Source: Streptomyces sp. NBC_00683
GTDB taxonomy: Bacteria; Actinomycetota; Actinomycetes; Streptomycetales; Streptomycetaceae
Length of the DNA: 64,000 nt
Reading direction: 5' to 3'
NCBI RefSeq assembly: GCF_036226745.1
Contig: NZ_CP109013.1
Span: forward strand, 744,001-808,000
Shown here: positions 17,862 through 26,681 of the stretch, one piece after another
How positions within the stretch are numbered: position 1 is the stretch's first letter
Layout of the letters: every line of letters starts with the position of its first letter
Notes under the pieces: generated by a model
What the model saw: the letters and a program-made list of their open reading frames with translations, nothing else
Database searches by the model: none
Told to the model about the DNA's origin: nothing
Position numbers and translations under genes: made by a program

Positions 17862-19637
17862 TCACTCACTGCGTGCCGGGCTGCGGGGCGCGCACCGGCG
17901 GCGCTTGTCGGGGAGGACCTGGGTGATGCCCTGGGCGTCGCAGTGCTCCAGCAGGGGGACGGTGACGCGTCGGCTGGTGTCCAGGGCGCGGCTCGCCGTT
18001 CCCACGGTGAACGGTTGGTCGAGTTCGCTCAGTCGGTCGGCCGCCAGCCGGGGCGCGTCCGGCAGCAGCACCACGTGCTCCGCGAGCCGCAGTACCGCTC
18101 CGTGGCGGACCGCGGTGGCGAGCTCACGGCGGCCGAAGCCGAGTTCCGCGAGCCTCTGGGCGTGGGGGGCGGCGAAGGGCCGACCGTCGAGTTCGGCGGT
18201 GAGCCGGCGCACCGCGTCCGCCACAGGGACGGGCTGTGCCGCGTGCCCCGCGGTCACGCGCCCGCGGCTCATCCTCAGAGGTGGCGTGACCAGTGCCTCC
18301 ACGAGGGAAACGGCAGGCAGGCCCAGACGATGCCGAGCGGCCTCCACCGGTATGCCCTCCTCGGTGGGCCGCTCGGAGAGGTATTCCGCCACCAGATCGG
18401 CCAGCCGGGCGCGCAGGGCGGTCCAGTGTGCGGGGTCGGCGAGCCAGTCCCCCGCGACGGGTGCGGTGTGGACGGCCACCCCCATCGCGGTCAACTCCGC
18501 GCGCCTGGCCAGCAGCCGGCGCCGCAGCTCGGACGCCTCGTCCGGGGTTCCGTGGACGTCGCCCAGCTCGGCCGCCCGCCGTGCCACGGAGCCGCGGCGC
18601 CGCAGTTCCGGTGGCCGGGGGTCGAGCACGGTCAGACCGGCGAGCACCTGTCGCAGGCCGGGATCGCGCAGCACCGCGCGGTCGCCGATGCGCAGCGGCA
18701 GTGGTTCCGGGAGGGTCAGCCGGACGATGTCCGGACCGAGCGGCCGTACGCGTACGGGCACGGCCGCCGAGCCGATGTGGGCGACAGCGGTGCGGGGCAG
18801 TTCCGAGGCAGGCGTTCCGCCGTGTACGCGCACGTCGCAGCTCAGGCAGGGGAGGAAGCTGTCGGGTGTGAGCAGGGCGTCACCACGGCCCGTCGACTCC
18901 TTGTCGAGGCCTCGGAGGTTGACTGCGACCCGGGCGGTGGCACGTACAAGGCCGGTCTCCTCGCCGAGGGCTTGCAGCCCCCTGACGCGCACGGGGCTGT
19001 CGGAGCGGGCGGTCACCAGGACGTCGCTCCTGCGGATCCGCCCCGCCCCGAGGGTGCCGGTGACCACCAACCCGCTGCCGCGCACGGTGAAGGACCGGTC
19101 GATCCACAGCCGCACCGGGGATGCGGCGTCCCCGTCCGGCAGCCGCGCGACCAGCCGGTCGAGGGCGGCGCGCAGCTCGGCGAGTCCCGCGCCCGTGCGG
19201 GCGCTGACGGCCACGGCCTCCACGCTGCCGAGGGTGCTGGACCGGATCCGGTCCCGTGCCTGCGCAGTGGCGGGGCCGGGGTCGGCCACGTCGCAGCGGG
19301 TGATGACGAGCAGTCCGTGCCGTACGCCGAGGGCGTCCACGGCGGCGAGGTGTTCGGCGGACTGGGGCATCCAGCCCTCGTCGGCGGCGACGACGAACAG
19401 CACGGCGGGCACGGGCCCCACGCCGGCCAGCATGGTGGGCACGAACCTCTCGTGTCCCGGTACGTCGACGAATGCCAGCCGTTCGCCCGATGGCAGATCC
19501 GTCCATGCGAAGCCCAGGTCGATGGTCAGGCCACGGCGCCGCTCCTCCGCCAGCCGGTCGGGGTGGGTGCCGGTCAGTGCGTGGATCAGTGTGCTCTTGC
19601 CGTGGTCGACATGCCCGGCCGTCGCGATGACCCGCAT
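17862..19637 (-). CDS. selB: Selenocysteine-specific translation elongation factor SelB
   Basis: 591 residues. It binds GTP and Sec-tRNA and delivers it to UGA codons next to a SECIS hairpin. The ATG at 19637 was chosen because the G1 motif follows at once (VIATAGHVDHGKSTLIHALT). G3 is DVPGHERF and the fourth motif reads TRCD instead of NKxD, as in other SelB proteins. Domains II/III follow, then winged-helix repeats in the last 250 residues that bind the SECIS RNA. The start lies 2 nt after the selA stop, so the two are translationally coupled. Cytoplasmic. The locus is complete with selA, tRNA-Sec and selD. No formate dehydrogenase is visible in the window. Confidence 0.95.
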   Translation of the reverse strand: MRVIATAGHVDHGKSTLIHALTGTHPDRLAEERRRGLTIDLGFAWTDLPSGERLAFVDVPGHERFVPTMLAGVGPVPAVLFVVAADEGWMPQSAEHLAAVDALGVRHGLLVITRCDVADPGPATAQARDRIRSSTLGSVEAVAVSARTGAGLAELRAALDRLVARLPDGDAASPVRLWIDRSFTVRGSGLVVTGTLGAGRIRRSDVLVTARSDSPVRVRGLQALGEETGLVRATARVAVNLRGLDKESTGRGDALLTPDSFLPCLSCDVRVHGGTPASELPRTAVAHIGSAAVPVRVRPLGPDIVRLTLPEPLPLRIGDRAVLRDPGLRQVLAGLTVLDPRPPELRRRGSVARRAAELGDVHGTPDEASELRRRLLARRAELTAMGVAVHTAPVAGDWLADPAHWTALRARLADLVAEYLSERPTEEGIPVEAARHRLGLPAVSLVEALVTPPLRMSRGRVTAGHAAQPVPVADAVRRLTAELDGRPFAAPHAQRLAELGFGRRELATAVRHGAVLRLAEHVVLLPDAPRLAADRLSELDQPFTVGTASRALDTSRRVTVPLLEHCDAQGITQVLPDKRRRCAPRSPARSE

Positions 19638-19639
19638 GA

Positions 19640-20968
19640 TCAGCGCCCCGCCGCGCGCAGCACCGCGACAAGGACGTCGCTGTCGCACTCCTCCGGTACG
19701 CACCGGAGGTCCAGGAGCAGCCGGCCGCGCACCACCCGCCCGAGCACGGCCGGTTCACCGGTGCGCAGCGGTTCTGCCAGGTCGTCGGGGAGGCTGAGCG
19801 CGCAGGAAGGCAGAACGGTCCCGGGTGCGCCGCCTCCTCCGACCACCGCCTCGTGGGGTACGACGCGTGCGTCCAGGCCTCGGCGGGCGGCGTCGTCGGC
19901 CATGCGCAGCGTGCGGGTGCGCAGCTGCGGCAGCGGCATGTGCACGGCTGTGTGCACGGGGGGCTCGGGACCGCGCAGTGTCGCTTCCAGCGCGGACAGG
20001 GTGAACTTGTCCACGCGCAGGGCGCGGGCCAGGGGATGGCGGCGCATCCGTTCCACGACGGCGGCCCGGCCGAGGACCAGCCCGGCCTGCGGCCCGCCGA
20101 GCAGCTTGTCCCCGCTGGCGGTGACCAGGGTGGCCCCGGCGCGCAGGGCCGTGGCCGCGTCGGGCTCGTCCGGGAGCACCGGGTCGGGGGCGAGGAGGCC
20201 GGAGCCGATGTCGACGACGACGGGCAGGCCCAGCGACGCCAGTTCACCGGGGCCCACTCCCCCGGTGAAGCCGTTCACCGTGAAGTTCGACGGGTGGACC
20301 TTGAGGATGAAGCCGGTGTCCGGGCCGGCGGCGTCCGCGTAGTCGCCGAGACGGGTCCGGTTGGTGGTGCCGACCTCGCGTATCCGGGCGCCGCAGGAGG
20401 CCAGCAGTTCGGGTATCCGGAAGCCGTCGCCGATCTCCACGAACTCGCCCCGGCTGAGCAGGATGTCGCGCCCCGGGGCCAGCGTCACCGCCGCCAGGGC
20501 CAGGGCGGCGGCTCCGTTGTTGACCACATGCACCGCCTCCGCGGCCGGCACCGCTTCCCGCAGGGCAGCCATGGCGCCGCGTCCGCGTGGCGCCCGTCTG
20601 CCGGTGCCGAGGTCCAGCTCGACGTCCGTGTATCCGCCTGCCGCCGCCATGGCCTCCAGTGCGGACCGCGACAGCGGGGCCCGTCCCAGATTGGTGTGCA
20701 GTACGACGCCGGTGGCGTTGTGCACGTGGCTCAGGCCGCCTGTGTGCGCGGGGAGCGCGGCAAGTGCGGCGTGGACGGCGTCGCCCGGGCCGATCCGTCC
20801 TTCGCGTACGAGCTGTTGGGCGGTGCCGACCGCGGCCTTGACGACGGGCCTGCCCAGCCGTGCGGACGCCTCGCTCAGGCGGGAGTCGCCGAGGAGCACC
20901 GTGGTGCTCGGCACCTGCCTCCGGATGTCCGCAGGCGGCTCCTCCGTCTCGTCCGCCACCCGTGCCAC
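19640..20968 (-). CDS. selA: L-seryl-tRNA(Sec) selenium transferase SelA
   Basis: About 442 residues. A PLP enzyme that converts Ser-tRNA(Sec) to Sec-tRNA(Sec) with selenophosphate. Visible features are NATGVVLHTNLGRAPLS, the glycine-rich HVVNNGAAALAL, VVVDIGSGLL and the PLP lysine context ASGDKLLGGPQAG. The frame is open through the upstream tRNA gene, so a longer ORF exists. I place the start at the GTG at 20968 (VARVADETEE), or the GTG three codons later, both just past the tRNA 3' end. The ribosome site is weak (CGGGG). It is transcribed with the tRNA upstream and selB downstream. Confidence 0.94.
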   Translation of the reverse strand: MARVADETEEPPADIRRQVPSTTVLLGDSRLSEASARLGRPVVKAAVGTAQQLVREGRIGPGDAVHAALAALPAHTGGLSHVHNATGVVLHTNLGRAPLSRSALEAMAAAGGYTDVELDLGTGRRAPRGRGAMAALREAVPAAEAVHVVNNGAAALALAAVTLAPGRDILLSRGEFVEIGDGFRIPELLASCGARIREVGTTNRTRLGDYADAAGPDTGFILKVHPSNFTVNGFTGGVGPGELASLGLPVVVDIGSGLLAPDPVLPDEPDAATALRAGATLVTASGDKLLGGPQAGLVLGRAAVVERMRRHPLARALRVDKFTLSALEATLRGPEPPVHTAVHMPLPQLRTRTLRMADDAARRGLDARVVPHEAVVGGGGAPGTVLPSCALSLPDDLAEPLRTGEPAVLGRVVRGRLLLDLRCVPEECDSDVLVAVLRAAGR

Positions 20969-20983
20969 CCCGATCGAAGTCAG

Positions 20984-21076
20984 CGGAGGCGGACGGGAAT
21001 CGAACCCGCCTGGCCCGGTTTCCGGACCACACCGATTTTGAAGATCGGGAGGGGCACCAGCCCGCCCAACGCCTCC
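20984..21076 (-). tRNA. selC: tRNA-Sec (anticodon TCA)
   Basis: 93 nt without CCA. Acceptor strands GGAGGCG / CGCCTCC close it, with discriminator G. The anticodon arm CCGAT-CTTCAAA-ATCGG carries TCA, which reads UGA. A long variable arm (GG-CCGG / CCGG-CC) and a T arm with TTCGATT follow, as expected for selenocysteine tRNA. It lies about 15 nt upstream of the selA start on the same strand, so it is probably cut out of the selA-selB transcript. Confidence 0.93.
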
Positions 21077-21132
21077 GGAGCAAGATTGTGGTCCCTGCAC
21101 ACTGCTGGGGCAAGGGGTGAAATGATCGCCGT

Positions 21133-22176
21133 ATGACGACAGTTGGCCCCGCCACCGTTCCGGCCGCGCCCGTGCGGTTGACCCAGTTCGCGCACGGAGG
21201 CGGCTGCGCCTGCAAGATTCCTCCGGGGGAACTGGAGGCGATGGTCGCGGGACTGCTGCCGCCCCGGAACCCCGGGCAGGCCCTCGGCGGCGACGAGGAC
21301 CGGCTGCTGGTCGGACTCGACGACGGTGACGACGCCGCTGTGGTGCTCACCGGTGACGGCACCGCCCTGGTGTCGACGGCCGATTTCTTCACACCCGTCG
21401 TCGACGACGCCCGCGACTGGGGCCGGATCGCCGCGGCCAACGCCCTGTCCGACGTCTACGCGATGGGCGGCCGGCCCGTCGTCGGGCTCAACCTGCTGGG
21501 CTGGCCCCGTGACGTACTGCCCGCGGAGCTGGCCCGGGAGGTCCTGGCGGGAGCGCTCGAAGTGGCCCGCGAAGCCGGCTGCTTCGTCGGCGGCGGCCAC
21601 AGCATCGACAGCCCGGAACCGCTCTACGGAATGGCCGTGACCGGCCTGGTGGATCCGGACCGGCTGCTGCGCAACGACGCCGGTCGGCCGGGCGTGCCCC
21701 TGACCCTGACCAAGCCGCTGGGCGTCGGAATACTCAACAACCGCCACAAGCGGACCGGTGAGGTCTTCGCGCACGCCGTCGCCACCATGGCGGCGCTCAA
21801 CGACAAGGCCTCTGCGGCTGCCCTGGAGGCCGGCGCCGTGTGCGCCACCGATGTGACCGGATTCGGGCTGTTCGGCCATCTGCACAAGCTGGCCAGGGCC
21901 AGCGGCGTCACGGCCGTGGTGGATTCCGCCGCCGTCCCCGTGCTCGACGGCGCCTGGGAGTCCCTGCGGGCCGGGTACGTCAGCGGCGGCACCCGGCGCA
22001 ATCTCGAATGGGTGCGCCCGCACCTTGACGTGGGACGGGCGAGCCAGGACCAGCTGCACCTGCTTGCCGACGCACAGACCTCCGGCGGGCTGCTGATCGC
22101 CGGGGAGGTGCCCGGACATCCGGTCATCGGGGAACTGGTTCCCGCCGTAGCCGGCACCTCCCTGATGATCCGCTGA
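21133..22176 (+). CDS. selD: Selenide, water dikinase (selenophosphate synthetase) SelD
   Basis: 347 residues. Makes selenophosphate from selenide and ATP, the selenium donor for SelA. The N-terminal catalytic motif reads GGGCACKIPPGEL, with Cys25 and Lys28 at the positions of E. coli Cys17 and Lys20. This SelD is therefore the cysteine form, not a selenoprotein. AIR-synthase-type motifs follow: TADFFTPVVDD, ANALSDVYAMGGRP, GGHSID, ATDVTGFGLFGHLHK and ADAQTSGGLLI. The start ATG has only a weak ribosome site (AAGGGGTGA, about 13 bp). It is divergent from tRNA-Sec/selA/selB with a short shared promoter region. Cytoplasmic. Confidence 0.96.
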   Translation: MTTVGPATVPAAPVRLTQFAHGGGCACKIPPGELEAMVAGLLPPRNPGQALGGDEDRLLVGLDDGDDAAVVLTGDGTALVSTADFFTPVVDDARDWGRIAAANALSDVYAMGGRPVVGLNLLGWPRDVLPAELAREVLAGALEVAREAGCFVGGGHSIDSPEPLYGMAVTGLVDPDRLLRNDAGRPGVPLTLTKPLGVGILNNRHKRTGEVFAHAVATMAALNDKASAAALEAGAVCATDVTGFGLFGHLHKLARASGVTAVVDSAAVPVLDGAWESLRAGYVSGGTRRNLEWVRPHLDVGRASQDQLHLLADAQTSGGLLIAGEVPGHPVIGELVPAVAGTSLMIR

Positions 22177-22187
22177 GCGCTGCGGAC

Positions 22188-22225
22188 GGCCGCGGGTCCC
22201 CGGGCGAGGCCCGGGTCCCGCGGCC
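22188..22225. terminator. Bidirectional hairpin terminator after selD
   Basis: GGCCGCGGG...CCGGGC pairs with GCCCGG...CCCGCGGCC around GAG, with an internal bulge. It lies between the convergent selD and M74-type genes. Confidence 0.68.
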
Positions 22226-22231
22226 GGGCCG

Positions 22232-23170
22232 CTACCGGTAGCGGATGTGCAGGTGGTTGTCGTGGTTGGCGTAGCTCGTGGTCAGCCCTTCCGAGATCAG
22301 CTGCGGGTCGTTGAAGAAGATCAGCTGGACGTGACCGGGGGCCTTCGCCCGGATCTCCTGCACGAGCCTGCGGGTGGCCGCACGGTCGTAGGTGCTCGAC
22401 TGCCAGGTGATACGCCCGGCGGTGCACTGCGCCGAGTCGGTGCGGGCGGGCCACACGTCGATGTCCATCCCGACTTCGTGGCTGCCGTGGCCGGGGATGT
22501 CCCCGCCGTGCTCGAAGCCCGCGTCGCCGACCGGCAGTCTGCCGTTCCCGGTGACGGCGAAGGTGGCGGCGGCGGCCTCCAGTTGGCCGACGGCGCCGGC
22601 TGTCGCCCAGTGGGCACCCGCGTTGCCGTCGGGGCTCTGTGCGCACATCGTGGTGCCGCCGAAGTTGATGTTCTCGTAGTGCCACAGCAGGTTCTGCCAG
22701 GTGGTCGGCCCGACGACGCCGTCCGCACTGATTCCCGCATGGGACTGGAAGGTGCGGACGGCCGTGCCGGTGGCGGGTCCGAAGGCCCCGTCGGCCGAGA
22801 GTCCGGCGCCCCGCTTGGCGTTGAGCAGCGACTGGAGGGCCGTCACCGCCGGCCCGTTGTCGCCCTGACGGACGGTGATGGCGAGCGCGCCCCAGGTGGC
22901 GGGCCCGACGATGCCGTCCGCGGCCAGACCCTTGGACTGCTGGAAGCCCACCACGGCGCTCTGGGTGCCCGAGCCGAAGGCGCCGTCCACCGCCACGGGG
23001 CGGCCGTGCGCGGCAAGCAGGTGCTGCAGCGCGACGACGTCGGATCCTCGGCTGCCGTTGCTGGTCAGCGGGAACGCCGCCTGGGGGAAGGCCTGCGCGG
23101 GGACGCCCAGTCCGAGGAGCAGGCCCGCCAGCGCGGCGAACAGCGTGATGATGCGTGCGAGTCGTCTCAT
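22232..23170 (-). CDS. Secreted peptidoglycan-binding M74-type murein endopeptidase
   Basis: 312 residues. Signal peptide (ITLFAALAGLLLGLGVPAQA). Two PG_binding_1 domains follow: the first at about 35-95 (VALQHLLAAHGRPVAVDG, QQSKGLAADGIVGPATWGAL), the second at about 100-165. The C-terminal half has the LAS/M74 metal motifs HEVGMDIDVW and HDNHLHIRY, as in penicillin-insensitive murein endopeptidase MepA. That enzyme cuts D-Ala-meso-DAP cross-links; streptomycetes use LL-DAP, so the exact bond is uncertain. GTGAGG lies 8 bp before the ATG. It acts outside the membrane on the cell wall. First of a run of minus-strand wall-binding proteins. Confidence 0.87.
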   Translation of the reverse strand: MRRLARIITLFAALAGLLLGLGVPAQAFPQAAFPLTSNGSRGSDVVALQHLLAAHGRPVAVDGAFGSGTQSAVVGFQQSKGLAADGIVGPATWGALAITVRQGDNGPAVTALQSLLNAKRGAGLSADGAFGPATGTAVRTFQSHAGISADGVVGPTTWQNLLWHYENINFGGTTMCAQSPDGNAGAHWATAGAVGQLEAAAATFAVTGNGRLPVGDAGFEHGGDIPGHGSHEVGMDIDVWPARTDSAQCTAGRITWQSSTYDRAATRRLVQEIRAKAPGHVQLIFFNDPQLISEGLTTSYANHDNHLHIRYR

Positions 23171-23204
23171 GGTTTCTGCCTCACTTTCCTGTTCATCCGC
23201 CTGC

Positions 23205-24953
23205 TCACTTTCCGGACTGGAGGGCGCCCCAGGTGGCGGGGCCGACGATGCCGTCGGCGCCCAGCCCGCGCGAGGACTGGTAGTCGCGTACGGCCTGGGC
23301 GGTACCCGAGCCGAAGATGCCGTCGATGGCCACCGTCCGGCCGAGCGCGGCTGTCAGGGCGCGCTGCAGTCGCGTGACGGCCTCTCCCGTCGAGCCGTTC
23401 TGGATCGTCGGGGTGGATCCGCGGGACAGCAGGGCCGTCCAGGTCTTCGGACCGACCGCACCGTCCGCCGTGAGCCCCTTGCTGGACTGGAAGTTCCGGG
23501 CGGCGGCGGTCGTGTCGGGCCCGAAGATCCCGTCGGGGGTGCCCGGGTCGAATCCGGCGGCCTTGAGCAGGCACTGGGCGGCCTTGACCCGGTCTCCGGT
23601 CGAGCCGCTCTGGACGGTGGTGTACGCGGTGAAGTCGAGGTTCGCCCCGCTGCAGCTGGGTGTGGGCGTGGAGCCGTTGCCGACGTCCAGGTAGTCGCGG
23701 TCGATGTTGATCGAGTAGCCGCCGTAGGACTCGGTGACCTCGCCCACGTACTGGTGGATCCGCTGGTGGTTGGACCAGTAGGAGGACGGTACGTAGGAAC
23801 CGGTGTCGGTGTCGGCGGCGCCGTTCCACCATGCGTAGAACAGGTGGTCGACGCGCGTGTAGGCGCCGTTGTTGTACTCGGCGGCGGCGTCCTTGATTCC
23901 GGAGGCGGCGCTGGAGTAGAAGCCCGACAGATAGCCGCTGCTGTGCAGCCGTTCGGTCCAGCCGGACAGGTACGACAGCACGGACGCCTTGCAGGAGGCT
24001 GTGGAGGTGTACGCCTCGATGTCGCTGTAGATGGCGCTGCCCGCCGGGATACCGAGGCCCGACGCGGCGGAGATGGCGCCGGCCGCCGCGGTGACGCCCT
24101 GCGACTTGGCCGTGGCCGGATCGGTGGACATCTTCAGCGAGTAGTTGGTGCACGGTGCCTGGCGGCCGACATCGATGGGGAACAGACGCCATCCGTTGTT
24201 GGTCTGGCTGGTCACCCAGCTCGCCGTCAGATTCGGCTGGGCGCAGCCGCGGAAGGAGCCGCTGATGTAGACGCCGACCGCACTGTACGGCGAGCTCGCC
24301 TGCCAGGCGTTCATGGCGGCCTGCGAGGGCGCGGTGCAGGCGTCGAATCCCTTGCCCAGGTAGCTGCCGGGTTGCGGTCCGGCCGCGGCCAGGGGGGTGG
24401 CGTCGGACCGCTGGGCCGCGGCCGGCAGCGCGATGCGCTCGGCGCCGCTGGTGAGCTCGGCCGAGGCGAGGACGCCGCGTACGAGGTTCTCGGTCTCCGG
24501 TGTGTGGGCGGCGGTCACGAGGACGCCGGCGTCCTCGACCGCGATCTGGATGGTGTCGTTGCTGGACGCGGCGGTCGGGGCGATGGCCTTGCCGCGCTGG
24601 GTCCGCGCGGTCGCCGCCGTCGCCTGGCCGGCGGAGCGGGCGGTGATGGGCTCCACGACGATGCCCGCCGAACGGCCGACGACTCCGGCGGGGCAGTCGT
24701 TCTGCTCGGCGGGCTCGCCCAGGTAGACGGCGGGTCTGTCGAACCGGAGGCAGGCACGCGGGTTCTCGGCCAGATCGACCACCTGCCATTCGGCGGGCAC
24801 CTCGATGCGGTAGCCGTGGTAGGTGACGCTCTGCAGGCTCTCGGGCTGGGAATCTGCCTGGGCGGGGACGGGGGCGGCGAACGCGCCGATACCGGCGAGC
24901 ACCGCCAGCAGGGCAGTTCCGGCGCGGGCGCGCCAGGGGATCCGGGAGGACAT
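23205..24953 (-). CDS. Secreted DUF1906 (glycoside hydrolase-like) protein with two PG-binding domains
   Basis: 582 residues from the ATG at 24953, with GGAG 7 bp upstream and a signal peptide directly after (ARAGTALLAVLAGIGAFAAP). Residues about 30-205 have no family I recognise. Residues about 215-430 form a DUF1906/Rv2525c-like domain (GKGFDACTAPSQAAMNAW, GVYISGSFRGCAQPNLTASW, SDIEAYTSTASCKASVLSYL), a TIM-barrel related to GH25. Two PG_binding_1 domains close the protein (about 450-515 and 518-580: SSKGLTADGAVGPKTW and SSRGLGADGIVGPATW). It is likely a wall-bound hydrolase or wall-binding protein. Catalysis by DUF1906 is not established. Confidence 0.87.
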   Translation of the reverse strand: MSSRIPWRARAGTALLAVLAGIGAFAAPVPAQADSQPESLQSVTYHGYRIEVPAEWQVVDLAENPRACLRFDRPAVYLGEPAEQNDCPAGVVGRSAGIVVEPITARSAGQATAATARTQRGKAIAPTAASSNDTIQIAVEDAGVLVTAAHTPETENLVRGVLASAELTSGAERIALPAAAQRSDATPLAAAGPQPGSYLGKGFDACTAPSQAAMNAWQASSPYSAVGVYISGSFRGCAQPNLTASWVTSQTNNGWRLFPIDVGRQAPCTNYSLKMSTDPATAKSQGVTAAAGAISAASGLGIPAGSAIYSDIEAYTSTASCKASVLSYLSGWTERLHSSGYLSGFYSSAASGIKDAAAEYNNGAYTRVDHLFYAWWNGAADTDTGSYVPSSYWSNHQRIHQYVGEVTESYGGYSINIDRDYLDVGNGSTPTPSCSGANLDFTAYTTVQSGSTGDRVKAAQCLLKAAGFDPGTPDGIFGPDTTAAARNFQSSKGLTADGAVGPKTWTALLSRGSTPTIQNGSTGEAVTRLQRALTAALGRTVAIDGIFGSGTAQAVRDYQSSRGLGADGIVGPATWGALQSGK

Positions 24954-25090
24954 CGGTTCACTCCTACTCGAATGCGGGGGGAGAGTGAGGGGAGCGGCTC
25001 GGCAGGTCTGCTCCGGTTCGGCCACGGGCGGCGCCTGCCCGTGGCCGGAGTCGGAGCCTGATCGGCCGCGCACCCTGCGGACGGTGCGGG

Positions 25091-25131
25091 CCCGCCTTCC
25101 CCGGGCCGGAGTCCGGCCCGGGGAAGGCGGG
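25091..25131 (-). terminator. Strong hairpin terminator downstream of the M15A gene
   Basis: A 20-bp perfect stem (25091-25110 with 25112-25131) centred on one G lies 31 bp past the stop at 25163. Confidence 0.78.
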
Positions 25132-25162
25132 CTGCTGTGCGGGTGCGGTGGCGACGTGCCGG

Positions 25163-25897
25163 TCAGACGCCGCAGTTGGGGGCGGACCAGGAGCGGCTGG
25201 TGCGTCCGTCCACGTGGGTGTGGTCGTTGTGGTCGGGGTAGCCGGGGCCGAAGATGCCGCCGAAGCCGTGCGAGCGAGCCCGCTGGGCGAGCGTGCAGAA
25301 CGACGGGCTGCCGATCAGGTCGGCGGCGTCACCGTAGAGGTGCCGGCTGTTCGAGGCACCGCCCGCCGCGTTGTTGCAGGCCGTGGAGCGGAATCCGCTG
25401 GACACGGAGATGGGCACGTCTCCCAACGCGTGCCGCAGGGCCTCCAGCTTCCACATCGTGCGCAGGCCGTTGGACTTGGCCGTCGCGGCGCTGACCGCAC
25501 CACCGGACCAGTCGGAGTTGCAGTTGTTCAGCTCGGCGTAGGTGAAGTGGATGGGGGTGCAGTCCGGGTCCTGCAGTGCGTAGATCTTGCTGAACGTCTG
25601 GGAACCCGCGATGCCGTCCGCTCCGAGGCCGTACGCCTGCTGGAACTTTATGACCGCGGCCTTGGTCCGCGGGCCGAAGCTGCCGTCGACGGAGAGGATC
25701 TCGCCGTAGTCGACATGCCCGGCCACCCGGATCTGCAGCTGGGTCACGTCGTCGCCCGACATGCCTTCGGACAGGGTGCGGCCCCAGGTGTAGCACTCGT
25801 CGGCCTGGGCCGGGGCGGCGGTGGCCAGCACCCCCCCGATCGTTGCAGCCATGATCATGACAAGAGATAGGGCAAGTTGGATCGCACGCCTCAACAT
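25163..25897 (-). CDS. Secreted M15A D-Ala-D-Ala carboxypeptidase with PG-binding domain
   Basis: 244 residues. Signal peptide (IQLALSLVMIMAATIGGVLA). A PG_binding_1 domain at about 45-105 (SVDGSFGPRTKAAVIKFQQA, then YGLGADGIAG). The C-terminal M15A zinc peptidase carries SSGFRSTACN, the SRHLYGDAADL motif (His and Asp ligands) and HNDHTHVD. This is the layout of the Streptomyces albus G D-Ala-D-Ala carboxypeptidase, which trims wall pentapeptides. All zinc-binding residues are present. GGAGG lies 4 bp before the ATG. Six cysteines in the mature part suggest disulfides. Confidence 0.91.
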   Translation of the reverse strand: MLRRAIQLALSLVMIMAATIGGVLATAAPAQADECYTWGRTLSEGMSGDDVTQLQIRVAGHVDYGEILSVDGSFGPRTKAAVIKFQQAYGLGADGIAGSQTFSKIYALQDPDCTPIHFTYAELNNCNSDWSGGAVSAATAKSNGLRTMWKLEALRHALGDVPISVSSGFRSTACNNAAGGASNSRHLYGDAADLIGSPSFCTLAQRARSHGFGGIFGPGYPDHNDHTHVDGRTSRSWSAPNCGV

Positions 25898-26105
25898 GGC
25901 GCCTCCGTTGTGAGTCCTTCCGATTCCCCGCTAGAGGGCTGAGGCGAGTTTGGCCCCCCTCTCCGTGGCATGTCCACACCATCACCATCTGCCACAGGAC
26001 CAGACCTCCGGCGCAACATGCCTGTAACTGAAGGGAGTTGAGTGACCTGGTGCAATACCGTGTCCGGTCCCGGACCGGGCGAGCCGATGAGACGGGGCGG
26101 GGACG

Positions 26106-26609
26106 CTACTGCCAGACCGCGCAGGCGGCAGCGGCGATCAGCACGGAGGACACGACGGTCATGCCGCTCAGCCGCGCCAAGAGCCGGTCGTCCCAGCGCT
26201 CACCGTCCCCGGAGAGCCTGCGCAGGGCCGGGGTGAGTGCCCGGCCGGCTCCGAAGCCGAGTCCTGCGGCCAGGGCGGGCAGGTAGGAGCCCCCGGACAG
26301 GAGCACCGCCACAGCCACCGCGTACGGTGCGCTCGCCGAGACGTAGGTGCGCACGCCCGTACCGAGCTCGAAGCCGAACTGCAGTGCGCCGCGCGCCAGA
26401 TGACGCCGCAGGACGTCCTGCGGTATCTGCCGGGCGTTCTGCGGCAGTCGCAGCGTCAGCTTGCCCGCGTCGCGCAGCGCGGCGAGCAGCGCGACGGCCA
26501 CGATCAGCCCTTGCCGCACGCCGGCCGGGACCGGCGTGAAGAGACCGGACACGAGCCACAGCACCCCGGCCGAAAGCACCCCGCCGGCCAGCAGGCCGCA
26601 GGTGAACAC
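26106..26609 (-). CDS. Membrane protein, downstream part of a TGA-interrupted frame
   Basis: 167 residues from the first possible start, a GTG with no ribosome site. It has several hydrophobic segments (GLLAGGVLSAGVLWLVSGLF, QGLIVAVALLAAL, AVAVAVLLSGG, VVSSVLIAAAACAV) and a basic patch LRLPQNARQIPQDVLRRHL. The frame is open upstream to 26681, where TGA is the stop of the 62-codon ORF in the same frame. Starting at the GTG would cut into the first membrane helix, so the natural protein was probably one chain of about 254 residues. Family not recognised. It is the last gene of the MauE/MauD-like operon. Confidence 0.5.
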   Translation of the reverse strand: MFTCGLLAGGVLSAGVLWLVSGLFTPVPAGVRQGLIVAVALLAALRDAGKLTLRLPQNARQIPQDVLRRHLARGALQFGFELGTGVRTYVSASAPYAVAVAVLLSGGSYLPALAAGLGFGAGRALTPALRRLSGDGERWDDRLLARLSGMTVVSSVLIAAAACAVWQ

Positions 26610-26681
26610 GCCGAGGACCAGCGCCTGTCTGTACGTTGCCCGCCAACCTGGCGAGGCCAGCGCGAATGCGCTGTTACGCGT

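Noticed and set aside
21200..21220. SelD as a selenoprotein
   Set aside because: The catalytic position is encoded by a normal Cys codon (GGGCACK), with no in-frame TGA.
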